This document shows positions 12,077-19,931 of a stretch of DNA of 20,051 bases, piece after piece (the stretch's first letter is position 1; the number at the start of each line of letters is the position of its first letter). The position numbers were made by a program, and so were the translations under genes. The stretch comes from a virus. Location of the stretch: IMG/VR virus record IMGVR_UViG_3300042520_000060, positions 1 to 20,051 of that record; one strand, written 5' to 3'. The notes beneath the pieces are model-generated. The model was not told the DNA's origin and searched no databases. It saw only the letters and a list, made by a program, of their open reading frames with translations.

Positions 12077-12739
12077 TTAAACGCCGACGGGGCAGTTGTA
12101 AGCGTGACCACCAACAATCAACGAAACGCTCGTGAGGTACGGTGCATTGAACTTCACGATAACTTCGGGATAGTAGGTAGTGCCGCTCGAAACAAACGCC
12201 GTGTCTTCGACTACATCGACGATACGCATCGGCAGAGACCGGGTGGTCGCAACCGAAGACAGCAGGAGACCCCGCTGCGAGTCGTTCGTCGTCGTGTTCA
12301 GCGCCTCGTCAACCAGTGCAACGTTGGCACCGATATCCTCGTACGTGAACCCGCTCGTGGTCGAAACCACAAGCGAAGCCGATACGCCCACAGCCTTGAA
12401 CAGGGTGTTCGGATCATCAGCCACATACGCCGTAACGTACGTACCAGACTTCACCGCCGTACCCGAAATCCAAGCCTGCGAGAAGGTCGGCTGACCCGTC
12501 ACAGTGGACACGAACGAGCAGCCCAAGAACACACCGGCAAAGCCAGCGTCCGGGGGCGTCGTCGTCGAGGTGGAAACAGAAATAGTGCCGCTCGAAGTCA
12601 ACTGAACCGGATCGCCGTAGCCAATGCTCGAAGCACTGGACGCAATACGACGCTGGCGAGTTGCCCCGGCAAACACCTGCCCGCCGATCAAGTTGATCGG
12701 CTTCAAGCCATACGGCTTGTCAACAGTAGGATATGCCAT
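12077..12739 (-). CDS. Probable head decoration/structural protein
   Basis: A 220-residue protein starting MAYPTVDKPYGLKPINLIGG and QVFAGATRQRRIASSASSIG. The remainder is Thr/Ser/Val-rich and strand-forming: YGDPVQLTSSGTISVST, DAGFAGVFLGCSFVS, GTYVTAYVADDPNTLFKAVG, ending in APYLTSVSLIVGGHAYNCP. From memory proteins of this type (PYGLKPxNLxGGQVxAGxTR near the start) stand beside the capsid gene in aquatic phages and are abundant in virions, which suits decoration of the shell; I could not confirm a named family. GGAG lies six bases before the ATG, and only 17 bases separate its stop from the capsid start. Confidence 0.85.
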   Translation of the reverse strand: MAYPTVDKPYGLKPINLIGGQVFAGATRQRRIASSASSIGYGDPVQLTSSGTISVSTSTTTPPDAGFAGVFLGCSFVSTVTGQPTFSQAWISGTAVKSGTYVTAYVADDPNTLFKAVGVSASLVVSTTSGFTYEDIGANVALVDEALNTTTNDSQRGLLLSSVATTRSLPMRIVDVVEDTAFVSSGTTYYPEVIVKFNAPYLTSVSLIVGGHAYNCPVGV

Positions 12740-12761
12740 TGATCACTCCAAAGATAAAAAG

Positions 12762-13211
12762 TTATTTGCCCTTGCCAAACGAGACCGTAGTTTTCCTCTC
12801 GGTAAAGAGGGGCATACGCTCATCGTTCAGCCTCATAAAGTTGTTATCTACAGATTGCACCTGAGCCTTGGCCTGCTCTGCGTAATACGCATCGCGTTGA
12901 TCCATTAACTCTTTCGGTGCCTTGCAGAGCAACAACCCGCCGATTTCGATATTTCCCTTAAACCGGGAATTCGGGTCGGCTTGCATCATCAGTTTGGGCT
13001 GGTCTTCGGCCTTTACGGGCTCCCAACCTTCCCGAAATTTAGCGGAAGTATTCGATGGGTCAGCAACACCCATAATACTGGTCCGAATCCAGCGGAAAAC
13101 CCAACCATTTTGCGGCTCCGGTTCAGGGAGCGTCTGAGGGGGTTTCCACGCCATTTTGCGTTGCGTTGATTCTCGATTTTCGAGTTCACGTGCGAGTCTA
13201 TTCTCAGCCAT
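12762..13211 (-). CDS. Phage protein of unknown function in head gene block
   Basis: A 149-residue hydrophilic protein. It starts MAENRLARELENRESTQRKM followed by AWKPPQTLPEPEPQNGWVFR, then WIRTSIMGVADPSNTSAKFR with EGWEPVKAEDQPKL, and NSRFKGNIEIGGLLLCKAPK then ELMDQRDAYYAEQAKAQVQS. The order, a charged helix, a Pro-rich linker, a central Trp-rich segment and a C-terminal helix, is that of a protein I recall between scaffold and capsid genes in aquatic phages. It may aid capsid assembly, but no function is established here. A GGAGG site lies eight bases before the ATG, inside the scaffold gene's end. Confidence 0.82.
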   Translation of the reverse strand: MAENRLARELENRESTQRKMAWKPPQTLPEPEPQNGWVFRWIRTSIMGVADPSNTSAKFREGWEPVKAEDQPKLMMQADPNSRFKGNIEIGGLLLCKAPKELMDQRDAYYAEQAKAQVQSVDNNFMRLNDERMPLFTERKTTVSFGKGK

Positions 13212-13212
13212 T

Positions 13213-14187
13213 TTAGTTAGCCTCCAGTTTCATAAGTTCTTTTGCGTACTGTTCATTGCTCAGCCCCAATTTCTTGGCGATAGCAACTTGAGTCGGTGTC
13301 AGGCGGACCTGACGAGGCGCGGTTCCCCGCGTTACCGGAGCCACTACATTTGCTGGCTTTGTGCGAACAGGTTTTTCAACCTGCCTCGTTTGAGGCTTAT
13401 CGTCGTCCTCTTCAGCATCCTCAAATGCCTCTGGATAACGCTTCCTCATGGTTTCATCAACTCTACGATAATACTCGTCTGAATTCGGATCAACTCCGCT
13501 CCGGACCAGTTTTTCATGCAGGCCAAGGGCAAGGGCGGTCATTTCCTCGTCCTCACCAAACCAAGTATTTTTCTCTTGCCAAGATTTCGCTTTAGGGTCT
13601 ACCTTTGGCTGAGAAAACTCTTGGGGCACCTGAGCCTGTTGTGCCTGTTCTACTCTACCTTCGTTCTGTTGTAAAGAAGGTTTTACACGAGAGATAGTCT
13701 GGATTTTAAGTTTAGCGTCTGTAAGAAGTTCTTGGGCTTCAGCAATCTTTTCCGAATCCCCGGCTTCATAAGCCTGCTTTAAGCGTTCTTTAGCCGAACT
13801 AAGGTCAAAATTGGCATACTTCTGGGCTTCCTTAATAAACGCCTGCTCATTCTGACCTAAGCGTTCCCGAAGTTGTTTTGCCTCCTGATCCCGCATTTGG
13901 GCGAAACGCAAGGCTTCCTCACGTTCACGTAAAGCCCGTTCTTTTTCCCGGCGCTCGTCGTGCCAAACACGTTTCATCTGGGAGAGGCGCTTTTTTACCT
14001 TCTCCGAATACTCATCCAAATCCTCGTTTTCAAGTTCCTCTACTGTACGTTTAGACAGTGGTTTACGGCCCCGATCTTCTTCAGGGGTGTCGTCTTCAAT
14101 CTTGACCTCAAATTCAGGTTCAGGAGCCGCTTTAACTTCAACCTCCTGTTCGTCAGGAAATTTAAACTCTTCTCGCTCAATAGCCAT
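13213..14187 (-). CDS. Capsid assembly scaffolding protein
   Basis: A 324-residue, very charged protein of the kind that fills the prohead and guides capsid assembly before leaving. The first 60 residues are acidic (EEFKFPDEQEVEVKAAPEPE, then IEDDTPEEDRG). Residues about 55-165 form a long charged helix or coiled coil (KRLSQMKRVWHDERREKERA, REREEALRFAQMRDQEAKQL). A Gln-rich linker (about 175-200) and a region SWQEKNTWFGEDEEMTALAL to YPEAFEDAEEDDD follow, then a basic C-terminus with TPTQVAIAKKLGLSNEQYAK. A short basic helix-turn at the C-terminus is where scaffolds bind the shell in P22-type phages. It lies between the chaperonin and capsid genes; AGGAG precedes ATG. Confidence 0.86.
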   Translation of the reverse strand: MAIEREEFKFPDEQEVEVKAAPEPEFEVKIEDDTPEEDRGRKPLSKRTVEELENEDLDEYSEKVKKRLSQMKRVWHDERREKERALREREEALRFAQMRDQEAKQLRERLGQNEQAFIKEAQKYANFDLSSAKERLKQAYEAGDSEKIAEAQELLTDAKLKIQTISRVKPSLQQNEGRVEQAQQAQVPQEFSQPKVDPKAKSWQEKNTWFGEDEEMTALALGLHEKLVRSGVDPNSDEYYRRVDETMRKRYPEAFEDAEEDDDKPQTRQVEKPVRTKPANVVAPVTRGTAPRQVRLTPTQVAIAKKLGLSNEQYAKELMKLEAN

Positions 14188-14196
14188 GGTTTACTC

Positions 14197-14574
14197 CTAT
14201 GCGCGACGGATTCCACGGGGGTCTTGAACCACCGCTTCTACCGTGTCGTCGTTAATGATGCGGAACTCCCTACCGTGGATGACCACGCGGGTGCCCGAGT
14301 ACGGACGGGTTAGAACAAAGTCGCCTTCCTTGCACCATGGGCCGGTGGGGAAACGTTCCTTGTCTGCATAGCAAAGGTCACCCATCTTGACGACGAACAG
14401 GACAACGGTTGTCTGCTCCTCGGCACGAATGGTGTTGTCAGCCTTGATAATGCCGCCCTCAAACTCTTCCTCTACATGCGGGACTGCACAAAGCAGCCGA
14501 TAGCCTTTCGGCTCTGGCAGGAGTTTGGCCTTAGCGGCCTCTTCCTGAGTTTTCTCTACGTTGATACTGCTCAC
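14197..14574 (-). CDS. GroES-like co-chaperonin
   Basis: A 125-residue protein of the Cpn10/GroES fold, which caps the host GroEL cage during folding; T4 gp31 is the known phage example, used for the capsid protein. After a charged 20-residue leader, PKGYRLLCAVPHVEEE (22-37) matches the first strand, and EGGIIKAD (39-46) sits where GroES has its GroEL-binding mobile loop GGIVLTG. Then come the roof and barrel strands VVLFVVKMGDLCYADKERFP, CKEGDFVLTRPYSGTRVVIH, and the end strand EFRIINDDTVEAVV. Its place between portal and scaffold genes points to folding of the capsid protein. The loop residue Lys44 replaces the usual Leu. The start overlaps the upstream stop (ATGA). Confidence 0.87.
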   Translation of the reverse strand: MSSINVEKTQEEAAKAKLLPEPKGYRLLCAVPHVEEEFEGGIIKADNTIRAEEQTTVVLFVVKMGDLCYADKERFPTGPWCKEGDFVLTRPYSGTRVVIHGREFRIINDDTVEAVVQDPRGIRRA

Positions 14575-14759
14575 TCTTCCTCCATCCTTTTTGCAAGGTC
14601 TTTAATGTGGATTACTGCGAGATCAAGACCTTGTAATACCCCGCAGAGTCTTTTGTACTCACCTTCATCAAGTTTGCCCTGAATCAGATTTTCCACGATC
14701 GATGTGCGCTCCTCCTTGAGTTTAGTTTCAAGGTACTCCAGAGCGTTTGAATAACCCAT
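14571..14759 (-). CDS. Small helical phage protein, unknown
   Basis: A 62-residue protein beginning MGYSNALEYLETKLKEERTS; the remaining sequence is helical and charged (IVENLIQGKLDEGEYKRLCG, then LQGLDLAVIHIKDLAKRMEE), a short helical hairpin. It has TAATG overlap with the portal gene and ATGA overlap with the co-chaperonin gene, so it is translated between them. Proteins of this size at the portal-scaffold junction are common in T7-like and pelagic phages; a role in portal or prohead assembly is a guess from context. Confidence 0.8.
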   Translation of the reverse strand: MGYSNALEYLETKLKEERTSIVENLIQGKLDEGEYKRLCGVLQGLDLAVIHIKDLAKRMEEE

Positions 14760-17296
14760 TACTCACTCCTTTTTGGCGGCGCCATCCGACGCTGTTGTGC
14801 CTGATCTTTAGCCTTGGCGATATCAACGCCAAGTCGGACTCCTTCAGTCTCCATCCGATTCGATTCTTGCGCCTTGTGCTTCTCAATATCCGCACCAAGC
14901 CGTGCTGCATCAAGTTGCTGACGACCAGAGATCTCCGCTTCGCGCAACCGAAGTTCATCTTCCTTAGCAGCAGCGTCCATAAGAATCTGCTGTTCTTTAA
15001 GTTGGAGTTCTTTCTGCTTAGCCTGCATCTCCATCTGCACCTGCATCTGCTTGGTCTGGGCCTGCATCTGCTTGATCTGGAGGTCCATCTGCTGCAACTG
15101 CATGAGCGGATCTTGTGCCTGCTGCGCCATCTGCTGAGCCTGTGCTTCAGCCTGATCCTTCTGAAGAAGTCGTGCAGCGGCAAGGGCGCTAACCTGAGCG
15201 ATTTGAACCTCAAGTTCAGGCTGCAAATCGTACTGCTCGTTGTCGTCTTGCGGCAGCGGAGGAAGCGCCACACCAAGTTGTTTCTCAATATCCCGACGAT
15301 ATTGATAGGCTATGTGCTCCATAATATGCGCCTGAAGCGATGCAGTAATCTGCTGCGCCATCGGATTCTGCCCAATGACAGCCGCCATTTTGGGGTCTTG
15401 CCCAAGCGCCATGTGAACCTGAATATGGGCCTCGTGGTCTTGGTAAATAAACGCCTTGAGCGGCTTGCCCATCATTGCGTCCATGTTTTCAGTTACAGGA
15501 TCGCGGGGCTTTTGATCATCCGGCATTGGGACAATCTTGTCGGCGTTACGAACACCTAAAACCTCAATCATCTGCCGGTGCAAGTACGGCAGGTTATATA
15601 ACTGTGGTGCCCCTTGAGCCAACTGCATAACGGCTTGGTACTGCACGACCTTCTGCGACATCGTTGCCGCGTTCGGGTCTGAGACCGGGATAACATCCAC
15701 ATCGTCGTAGTCAGACTTCTTAGCCTTACGGCTACCGACTTCCGGTTCGTACGAATACTCATCCGGGGTGTTGTCACGGATAATGGCAGCGAGAAGTTTG
15801 AACTCCTGCTTCATCGCGTAATACACGCGAGCCTGCACCGCCGACATTACCTTCAAAACGCGCTCTAGGATGGCTAGGGTAGTACCTACCGGCGCTTGGT
15901 TCGACATATCGGAGATCTTGAGATCCGACACCGCAGCGAAGCGACGGCCATCCTCGACCACCTTGTCCATGAGCATGGCAAGGGTCTGGCTCGGCTCCTT
16001 GTACGGCAGCGGCAGGATGTTGTCGCGTACCGCACCCGAAGGTACGTCTACGTCTCGCCACTCGCCGGGGGCGATGGGGGTGTCGTCTCCCTTGATACGG
16101 AGACCACGTGATTTGAGACCACCCGGAAGGTTGCTAAGAGTTCCTGCGTCGATAAGTTGGCGAAGCAGGGAGGTTGCCGCTTTGGAGTGCCCGCCGATAA
16201 GGTGGATAAGTCCGAAATAATAAAAGCCAAAGCCGGGGATATATCCGTAATGGACAAAGTGCTGCCGCTTTGATTTGAGTTTGTCATCTTCTTGCCAGTT
16301 GCGGCGTATCGCCAGAACTGTCCCCGTCCCCTTCTCAATCGTCACCACGTAGGGTAGTGCGATGCCTGTCTCATTGTTGTCCTTATCGACATCGGGATAC
16401 CCCGGTAGGTCGATGTTCACGTGCATCTCAAGCAACTGGAACCGATCATCCATGCTGGCTGAGAAGCCTTGATCCTCTGCCTTCTGCTTCTCTACCTCGT
16501 CCATCGTGCGAATCGGATCGCCAAGGTCAACATCGCGATAGAAGCCTGCGTACTGCAGTCTGATCAGTTCGTTCTTGGTCTTACGCATGCGATGCGTAAC
16601 ACGGTCTGCGGTCTCAAGATTCGCCGCGCCATACGGAACTACAATATCTTCCGCCGGGATATAGATCGCTGTCTGCCGATCAAGCGATGGGTCAAAGTAG
16701 ACCTTCTTGAACGCGTTACCTGACAGAGCCAAACTCAGCAACATGCGCTCATGCTCTGGGCGGTATTCCTTCATCACCTCGGTCAATTGGTAGTTCATGT
16801 CATCAGCGACACGCACAGCCGAGTCTTTCTTCTCTGGAGTCTCCTTACCAACGATCTTGGCTTTGACCGGCCCTGCGGCAGGGAAGGTCTCCATGATGGT
16901 CTCGGACTGGAACTTGACGGCTGACTCCATCAAGAGCGGGTGGTATAAACCACAGGCACCGGGCCAAGGCTCAGTACGCTCTTCGTAGCGAATGCCCAGA
17001 ATCTTCAAGCCTTTGACGTAGGTATCCAGCCAGTCTTTACGGCTAGAAAGGTCTTGTTCATACTGTCCGATTAAATCCCCGGCCAAACTCTGCAACTCGC
17101 CCTCGCTCATAAACTCCGCGAGGTTAGAGTCAAAGTCCTCAGCGCGAGGCTCATCCTTCATCAATTCTATAACGGCCCCGTCTACGCCAATCGATACGCT
17201 CTCGGGGTCTTCGATCATAATCTCAATCGGGGCTTCATCAGCAGCGAGGGCTTCAAGACCCATCGGAGCCTGCATTAAACTTTTATCGACGGCCAT
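14759..17296 (-). CDS. Portal protein (P22/SU10-like)
   Basis: An 845-residue portal, the twelve-fold ring through which DNA enters the head and to which the adaptors bind. An acidic N-terminus (20-60) leads into LIGQYEQDLSSRKDWLDTYV and an EPWPGACGLYHPLLMESAVK segment (109-128), then KFQSETIMETFPAAGPVKAK, the typical clip and stem entry. Then DWL/DVDV-type strands, the central LIHLIGGHSKAATSLLRQLI helix (about 363-382) and LKISDMSNQAPVGTTLAILE near 459-478, the crown-proximal helix of P22-like portals. From about 703 to 835 runs a Gln/Met-rich coiled coil, unusually long and probably forming the barrel. AGGAG precedes ATG; stop overlaps the next gene. Confidence 0.93.
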   Translation of the reverse strand: MAVDKSLMQAPMGLEALAADEAPIEIMIEDPESVSIGVDGAVIELMKDEPRAEDFDSNLAEFMSEGELQSLAGDLIGQYEQDLSSRKDWLDTYVKGLKILGIRYEERTEPWPGACGLYHPLLMESAVKFQSETIMETFPAAGPVKAKIVGKETPEKKDSAVRVADDMNYQLTEVMKEYRPEHERMLLSLALSGNAFKKVYFDPSLDRQTAIYIPAEDIVVPYGAANLETADRVTHRMRKTKNELIRLQYAGFYRDVDLGDPIRTMDEVEKQKAEDQGFSASMDDRFQLLEMHVNIDLPGYPDVDKDNNETGIALPYVVTIEKGTGTVLAIRRNWQEDDKLKSKRQHFVHYGYIPGFGFYYFGLIHLIGGHSKAATSLLRQLIDAGTLSNLPGGLKSRGLRIKGDDTPIAPGEWRDVDVPSGAVRDNILPLPYKEPSQTLAMLMDKVVEDGRRFAAVSDLKISDMSNQAPVGTTLAILERVLKVMSAVQARVYYAMKQEFKLLAAIIRDNTPDEYSYEPEVGSRKAKKSDYDDVDVIPVSDPNAATMSQKVVQYQAVMQLAQGAPQLYNLPYLHRQMIEVLGVRNADKIVPMPDDQKPRDPVTENMDAMMGKPLKAFIYQDHEAHIQVHMALGQDPKMAAVIGQNPMAQQITASLQAHIMEHIAYQYRRDIEKQLGVALPPLPQDDNEQYDLQPELEVQIAQVSALAAARLLQKDQAEAQAQQMAQQAQDPLMQLQQMDLQIKQMQAQTKQMQVQMEMQAKQKELQLKEQQILMDAAAKEDELRLREAEISGRQQLDAARLGADIEKHKAQESNRMETEGVRLGVDIAKAKDQAQQRRMAPPKRSE

Positions 17297-17306
17297 TTAA
17301 ATTCTC

Positions 17307-18818
17307 CTAGTAATACGACTCGCGCCTATGGCTCTTAAACCACTTAGTCGGTGCAGGCTCATCGGTTGGCAGTTGAATAAACCCACCTTGCCGAAAGCGC
17401 ATCAGCGCCAAAGTAGTTGAGTCCACTAAGTCATCATGGGTGCCAGAGGGAAAGTCATTACACTCCTCCGCAACCTCCCACGCCCAACGTCGGTCAGGCA
17501 ACCACACAATACCTGAAGAAAACAGGTCCGTCACCGCGTTAACCCGGCTGATCTTGTCCTGTCCCTTGCCCGGCGTGAACTCGCTGACCGGAACTCCCAT
17601 ACGCCTCATTTCCTGATAAAGCGCAGCCCCGTTAGATTTCTTCTCCACAATGAACGTATCAGGGCGCCACTCTTTGTATTCGTTAAGCACCAACTCTTTT
17701 AACTCTGGAAACTCCAGTCGCTGTTTGATGCTATTTAAAAGGATTATGTTGTGGTTTTTAGTCTCTTCATTAAAGAAAATGCCCCATGTAGTCAGGGCAT
17801 TATAGTCTGACCGATTGGTTTTCTCTTGCGCGGCGTCAAGCGCCATTATCATAAACTCACAACTTGGCGGGTCTTCCTTCTCCCATACCTGCCACCATTC
17901 CCGTTTAATTAACGCGCCTTCTTCACTTGTCGGCTGCTGCATGTACTGGGCTTGCCAGTACCTCGGATCCATACCGGCTTTTTTAGCCAGCAGTTCGTCA
18001 ATGCCCCAGAAGTCAGGCCAGAGCGGTTTGTCATTCAAAATGGCAGGGAATTCCACTACTTCCCACTCATCGGCGTCGTCGTTCTTAGTCATGTGGTCAA
18101 TTATCTTGCCCGTCAAATCCATCTTGCTCCAACGGGTCATCACCACAATAATCGCGCCGCCCGGCATCAGTCGTTGGATCGGACCTGACTGGAACCACTC
18201 CCATGCTGGTTCAAAAACATCAGCGCGGCCCTGTTTAGCCTCCTGCTCAGAATGTGGATCATCAATAATAAAGAGGTCGGCACCGCGACCAGCAAGAGCA
18301 CCGCCCACACCAATAGCGAAATACTCGCCGTTAAAATTTGTACCCCAACGAGAAGCACTTTTACTATCAGCCTGAAGTTCCACGCTAGGAAAAATGTCAC
18401 GATAGGACTCCGAACCGACCAAGTTACGCACCCGACGACCGAAATTCACCGCCAAATCAGCGGTGTGTGAGGCCATAATGACCTTTTTGTGCGGAAATTT
18501 GCCTAAAAACCACGCCGGAGCGAGGTAACTGATCATCTCTGACTTGCCATGGCGGGGGGCGATGTTGACAATCACCCGTTTCTTCTTCCCTTCTGCAATC
18601 TCCTCAAAAATCTTGGCAAGACGACGGTGGTGCGGCCCCACTTTGTAGCCCGAATACACGTGATTGATGAAATCTAGGAAAGAATCCTTGCCCAGTTTTT
18701 GAGTTATTTGGCTTTGGTAGGTCTTTAGGAGTTCGGCAACGCGCCGTTTCTCCTTTTCGGGCATCTTAGGCAGGGATGCCTTGAGTTTTTGCAGGTTTTC
18801 AGGGGAAAGTTGCATCAT
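17307..18818 (-). CDS. terL: Terminase large subunit (DNA packaging ATPase/nuclease)
   Basis: A 503-residue motor that pumps DNA through the portal. The ATPase half has IVNIAPRHGKSE (83-94) as Walker A (G91-K92-S93, with the unusual lead PRH), DLFIIDDP (181-188) as Walker B where D187 takes the place of the usual Glu, and VVMTRW (225-230) as coupling motif. The nuclease half carries D328 in IMALDAA, E392 in FIVEKKSNGAAL, and D462/D463 in GTHDDLVDS, the acidic set of an RNase H-like terminase nuclease. Length is typical for the family. Two Met codons begin the frame; no strong ribosome site is visible, so coupling with the gene before (one-base gap) is likely. It stands next to the portal as usual. 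Confidence 0.96.
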   Translation of the reverse strand: MMQLSPENLQKLKASLPKMPEKEKRRVAELLKTYQSQITQKLGKDSFLDFINHVYSGYKVGPHHRRLAKIFEEIAEGKKKRVIVNIAPRHGKSEMISYLAPAWFLGKFPHKKVIMASHTADLAVNFGRRVRNLVGSESYRDIFPSVELQADSKSASRWGTNFNGEYFAIGVGGALAGRGADLFIIDDPHSEQEAKQGRADVFEPAWEWFQSGPIQRLMPGGAIIVVMTRWSKMDLTGKIIDHMTKNDDADEWEVVEFPAILNDKPLWPDFWGIDELLAKKAGMDPRYWQAQYMQQPTSEEGALIKREWWQVWEKEDPPSCEFMIMALDAAQEKTNRSDYNALTTWGIFFNEETKNHNIILLNSIKQRLEFPELKELVLNEYKEWRPDTFIVEKKSNGAALYQEMRRMGVPVSEFTPGKGQDKISRVNAVTDLFSSGIVWLPDRRWAWEVAEECNDFPSGTHDDLVDSTTLALMRFRQGGFIQLPTDEPAPTKWFKSHRRESYY

Positions 18819-18819
18819 T

Positions 18820-19011
18820 TTAGTCGGCTACAAGCGACTTTAGACCAGATTCTTCTGGTCCCCATGCCCCAATTGGGCACTTTTGGTTTGCTAAACGAGT
18901 CTTACCCTGTATGACGCAGCCGCATTTCTTGCAGATGCCGAATTTATTGTGTTCGCAGAGGCCACAAGAGGCGAGCCGATCTTCTACCGTACCTGCTCTA
19001 GCCAACTTCAC
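18820..19011 (-). CDS. Small Cys-rich zinc-binding protein (DUF6171-like)
   Basis: A 63-residue protein with CGLC (16-19), His21, CKKCGC (27-32) and Cys45 in KCPIGAW; the spacing C-x2-C-x-H ... C-x2-C-x-C ... C-P suits one or two zinc ions. I recall this pattern (CxxCxH...CxxCGC...KxxxxxxxCPxxxW) as DUF6171, also found in phages next to terminase genes. A packaging or DNA-binding accessory role is an inference from position. The start is GTG 19011, overlapping the end of the terminase small subunit by 14 bases; AGAGGGA lies eight bases upstream. Confidence 0.82.
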   Translation of the reverse strand: MKLARAGTVEDRLASCGLCEHNKFGICKKCGCVIQGKTRLANQKCPIGAWGPEESGLKSLVAD

Positions 19012-19552
19012 GAGGCGGTCCCTCTTCTAATACGCGGTATTCAATGCCTTCCAGCACCGACAAGAGTTCTTTTTCAACTTCTTCAATCGGCTTAACGATA
19101 TGCGTAGTTTCACTGCGCTTTTTAAAGGCATCTACGCCATCTACTTCGCCCAACTTTGACAGGGCTTGGATGCGGGTTTTGCTGCTATCGGCGTGTTCTA
19201 CCTCATAAACTAACTTATTAACGACGTACAACTTCAACTCAGACAAGTCATCTACTAACGCGCAGTTGCTCTGCGCCACAAGACCGGCAAGGTACGCCAT
19301 GGTCTCGTTCGGATACTTGCTGTAATCAAGCCGGGTTTTGGGATTGGCAAGGTGGGCAGTGGCAATTTCTTTAGCCACGCTGATGTCATTCTCGTCTGGG
19401 CAGAGTGGGGTGCCGGTTAGGTCGGATATAAGTTTGATAGTTCTTGCCCGCATCTCAATTTCAGCCTCGGGAGTGAGGTCTGGCAGGGCATCAGCCGCGT
19501 TAGCAGGCAGAGGGATGTTTTCGTCAATCTCAGGTATGAGGATATCTTGCAT
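18998..19552 (-). CDS. terS: Terminase small subunit candidate
   Basis: Start ATG 19552 gives 184 residues; an in-frame TTG at 19570 would add six, and neither has a convincing ribosome site. The protein is acidic and helical: SDLTGTPLCPDENDISVAKE, LDYSKYPNETMAYLAGLVAQ, a helix DDLSELKLYVVNKLVYEVEH, then RIQALSKLGEVDGVDAFKKR followed by SETTHIVKPIEEVEKELLSV. The last two blocks, with LGEVDGVDAFKKRSE..., resemble terminase small subunits recalled from aquatic phages; in that role it recognises phage DNA and loads the large subunit. The position at the head of the packaging genes agrees. No helix-turn-helix is obvious, so this is a contextual call. Confidence 0.72.
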   Translation of the reverse strand: MQDILIPEIDENIPLPANAADALPDLTPEAEIEMRARTIKLISDLTGTPLCPDENDISVAKEIATAHLANPKTRLDYSKYPNETMAYLAGLVAQSNCALVDDLSELKLYVVNKLVYEVEHADSSKTRIQALSKLGEVDGVDAFKKRSETTHIVKPIEEVEKELLSVLEGIEYRVLEEGPPREVG

Positions 19553-19588
19553 GGGCTTTACTGGGGCCAAGTTCCCTAGTCAACACAA

Positions 19589-19618
19589 TATATACGAAGT
19601 AAAACAGCATGGTACCAA
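19589..19618 (-). promoter_or_regulatory. Candidate promoter of the packaging/head operon
   Basis: On the minus strand TTGGTA (19613-19618) and TATATA (19589-19594) are 18 bases apart, each with four of six consensus matches; shifting by one base gives the better -10 TATATT at a longer spacing. It is the only AT-rich stretch close before the terminase start, so it is the best visible candidate, but weak. Confidence 0.3.
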
Positions 19619-19804
19619 AAAGACAACCGGGGGGGTGTTATAAACGAGGGGGTGGGGGTCTAGTCAGCCAGATTTTGGAAAAGTGCGTGGTGTTTGTGTG
19701 AGTTCAAGTGTAGGTAGGACTGATAGGAGTCCCAACGCTGCAGTGGGGGGTCGGGTACCGGTGGGGTCTCGGTCTGGCCGATTTCACCCTGCGGAGCCGC
19801 CCCC

Positions 19805-19822
19805 GCGTATCAATTGATACGC
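19805..19822. promoter_or_regulatory. 18-bp perfect palindrome, operator candidate
   Basis: GCGTATCAATTGATACGC reads the same on both strands. It stands in the divergent region about 110 bases before the plus-strand ORF. Its length and symmetry suit a dimeric helix-turn-helix repressor or activator site; with no gap between the arms it is unlikely to form an RNA hairpin terminator. Confidence 0.55.
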
Positions 19823-19931
19823 TGTCCTAGCCAAAAAAAGTTTATAGGAATGCGGAACTATCGGGAACCGGGCCGGTCTAATTCCATGAAGGCGGCGCAC
19901 TCCGCGCCGACCATGCCAAGAGGACTAGACC

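Larger units (their letters stand above)
19553..19931. other. Divergent non-coding region (control and/or packaging site?)
   Basis: About 380 bases without a credible gene separate the minus-strand packaging operon from the plus-strand ORF. It holds G-runs on the plus strand (G7 at 19629-19635, G5-T-G5 at 19648-19658, G6 at 19745-19750), an 18-base perfect palindrome at 19805-19822, an A7 run at 19833-19839, and a 6-base GC hairpin (CGGCGC/GCGCCG, 19893-19909). Divergent promoters, an operator and possibly a packaging start next to the terminase small subunit gene could lie here. Confidence 0.6.

Noticed and set aside
14747-15559. 270-codon plus-strand open frame, very Leu-rich with apparent membrane segments
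   Set aside because: It is the antisense of the Gln/Met-rich coiled coil of the portal; the Leu runs come from the complement of CAG-type codons.
19571-19931. tRNA or small RNA gene in the divergent region
   Set aside because: I see no cloverleaf arms or T-loop sequence, and the short hairpin at 19893-19909 alone is not enough.
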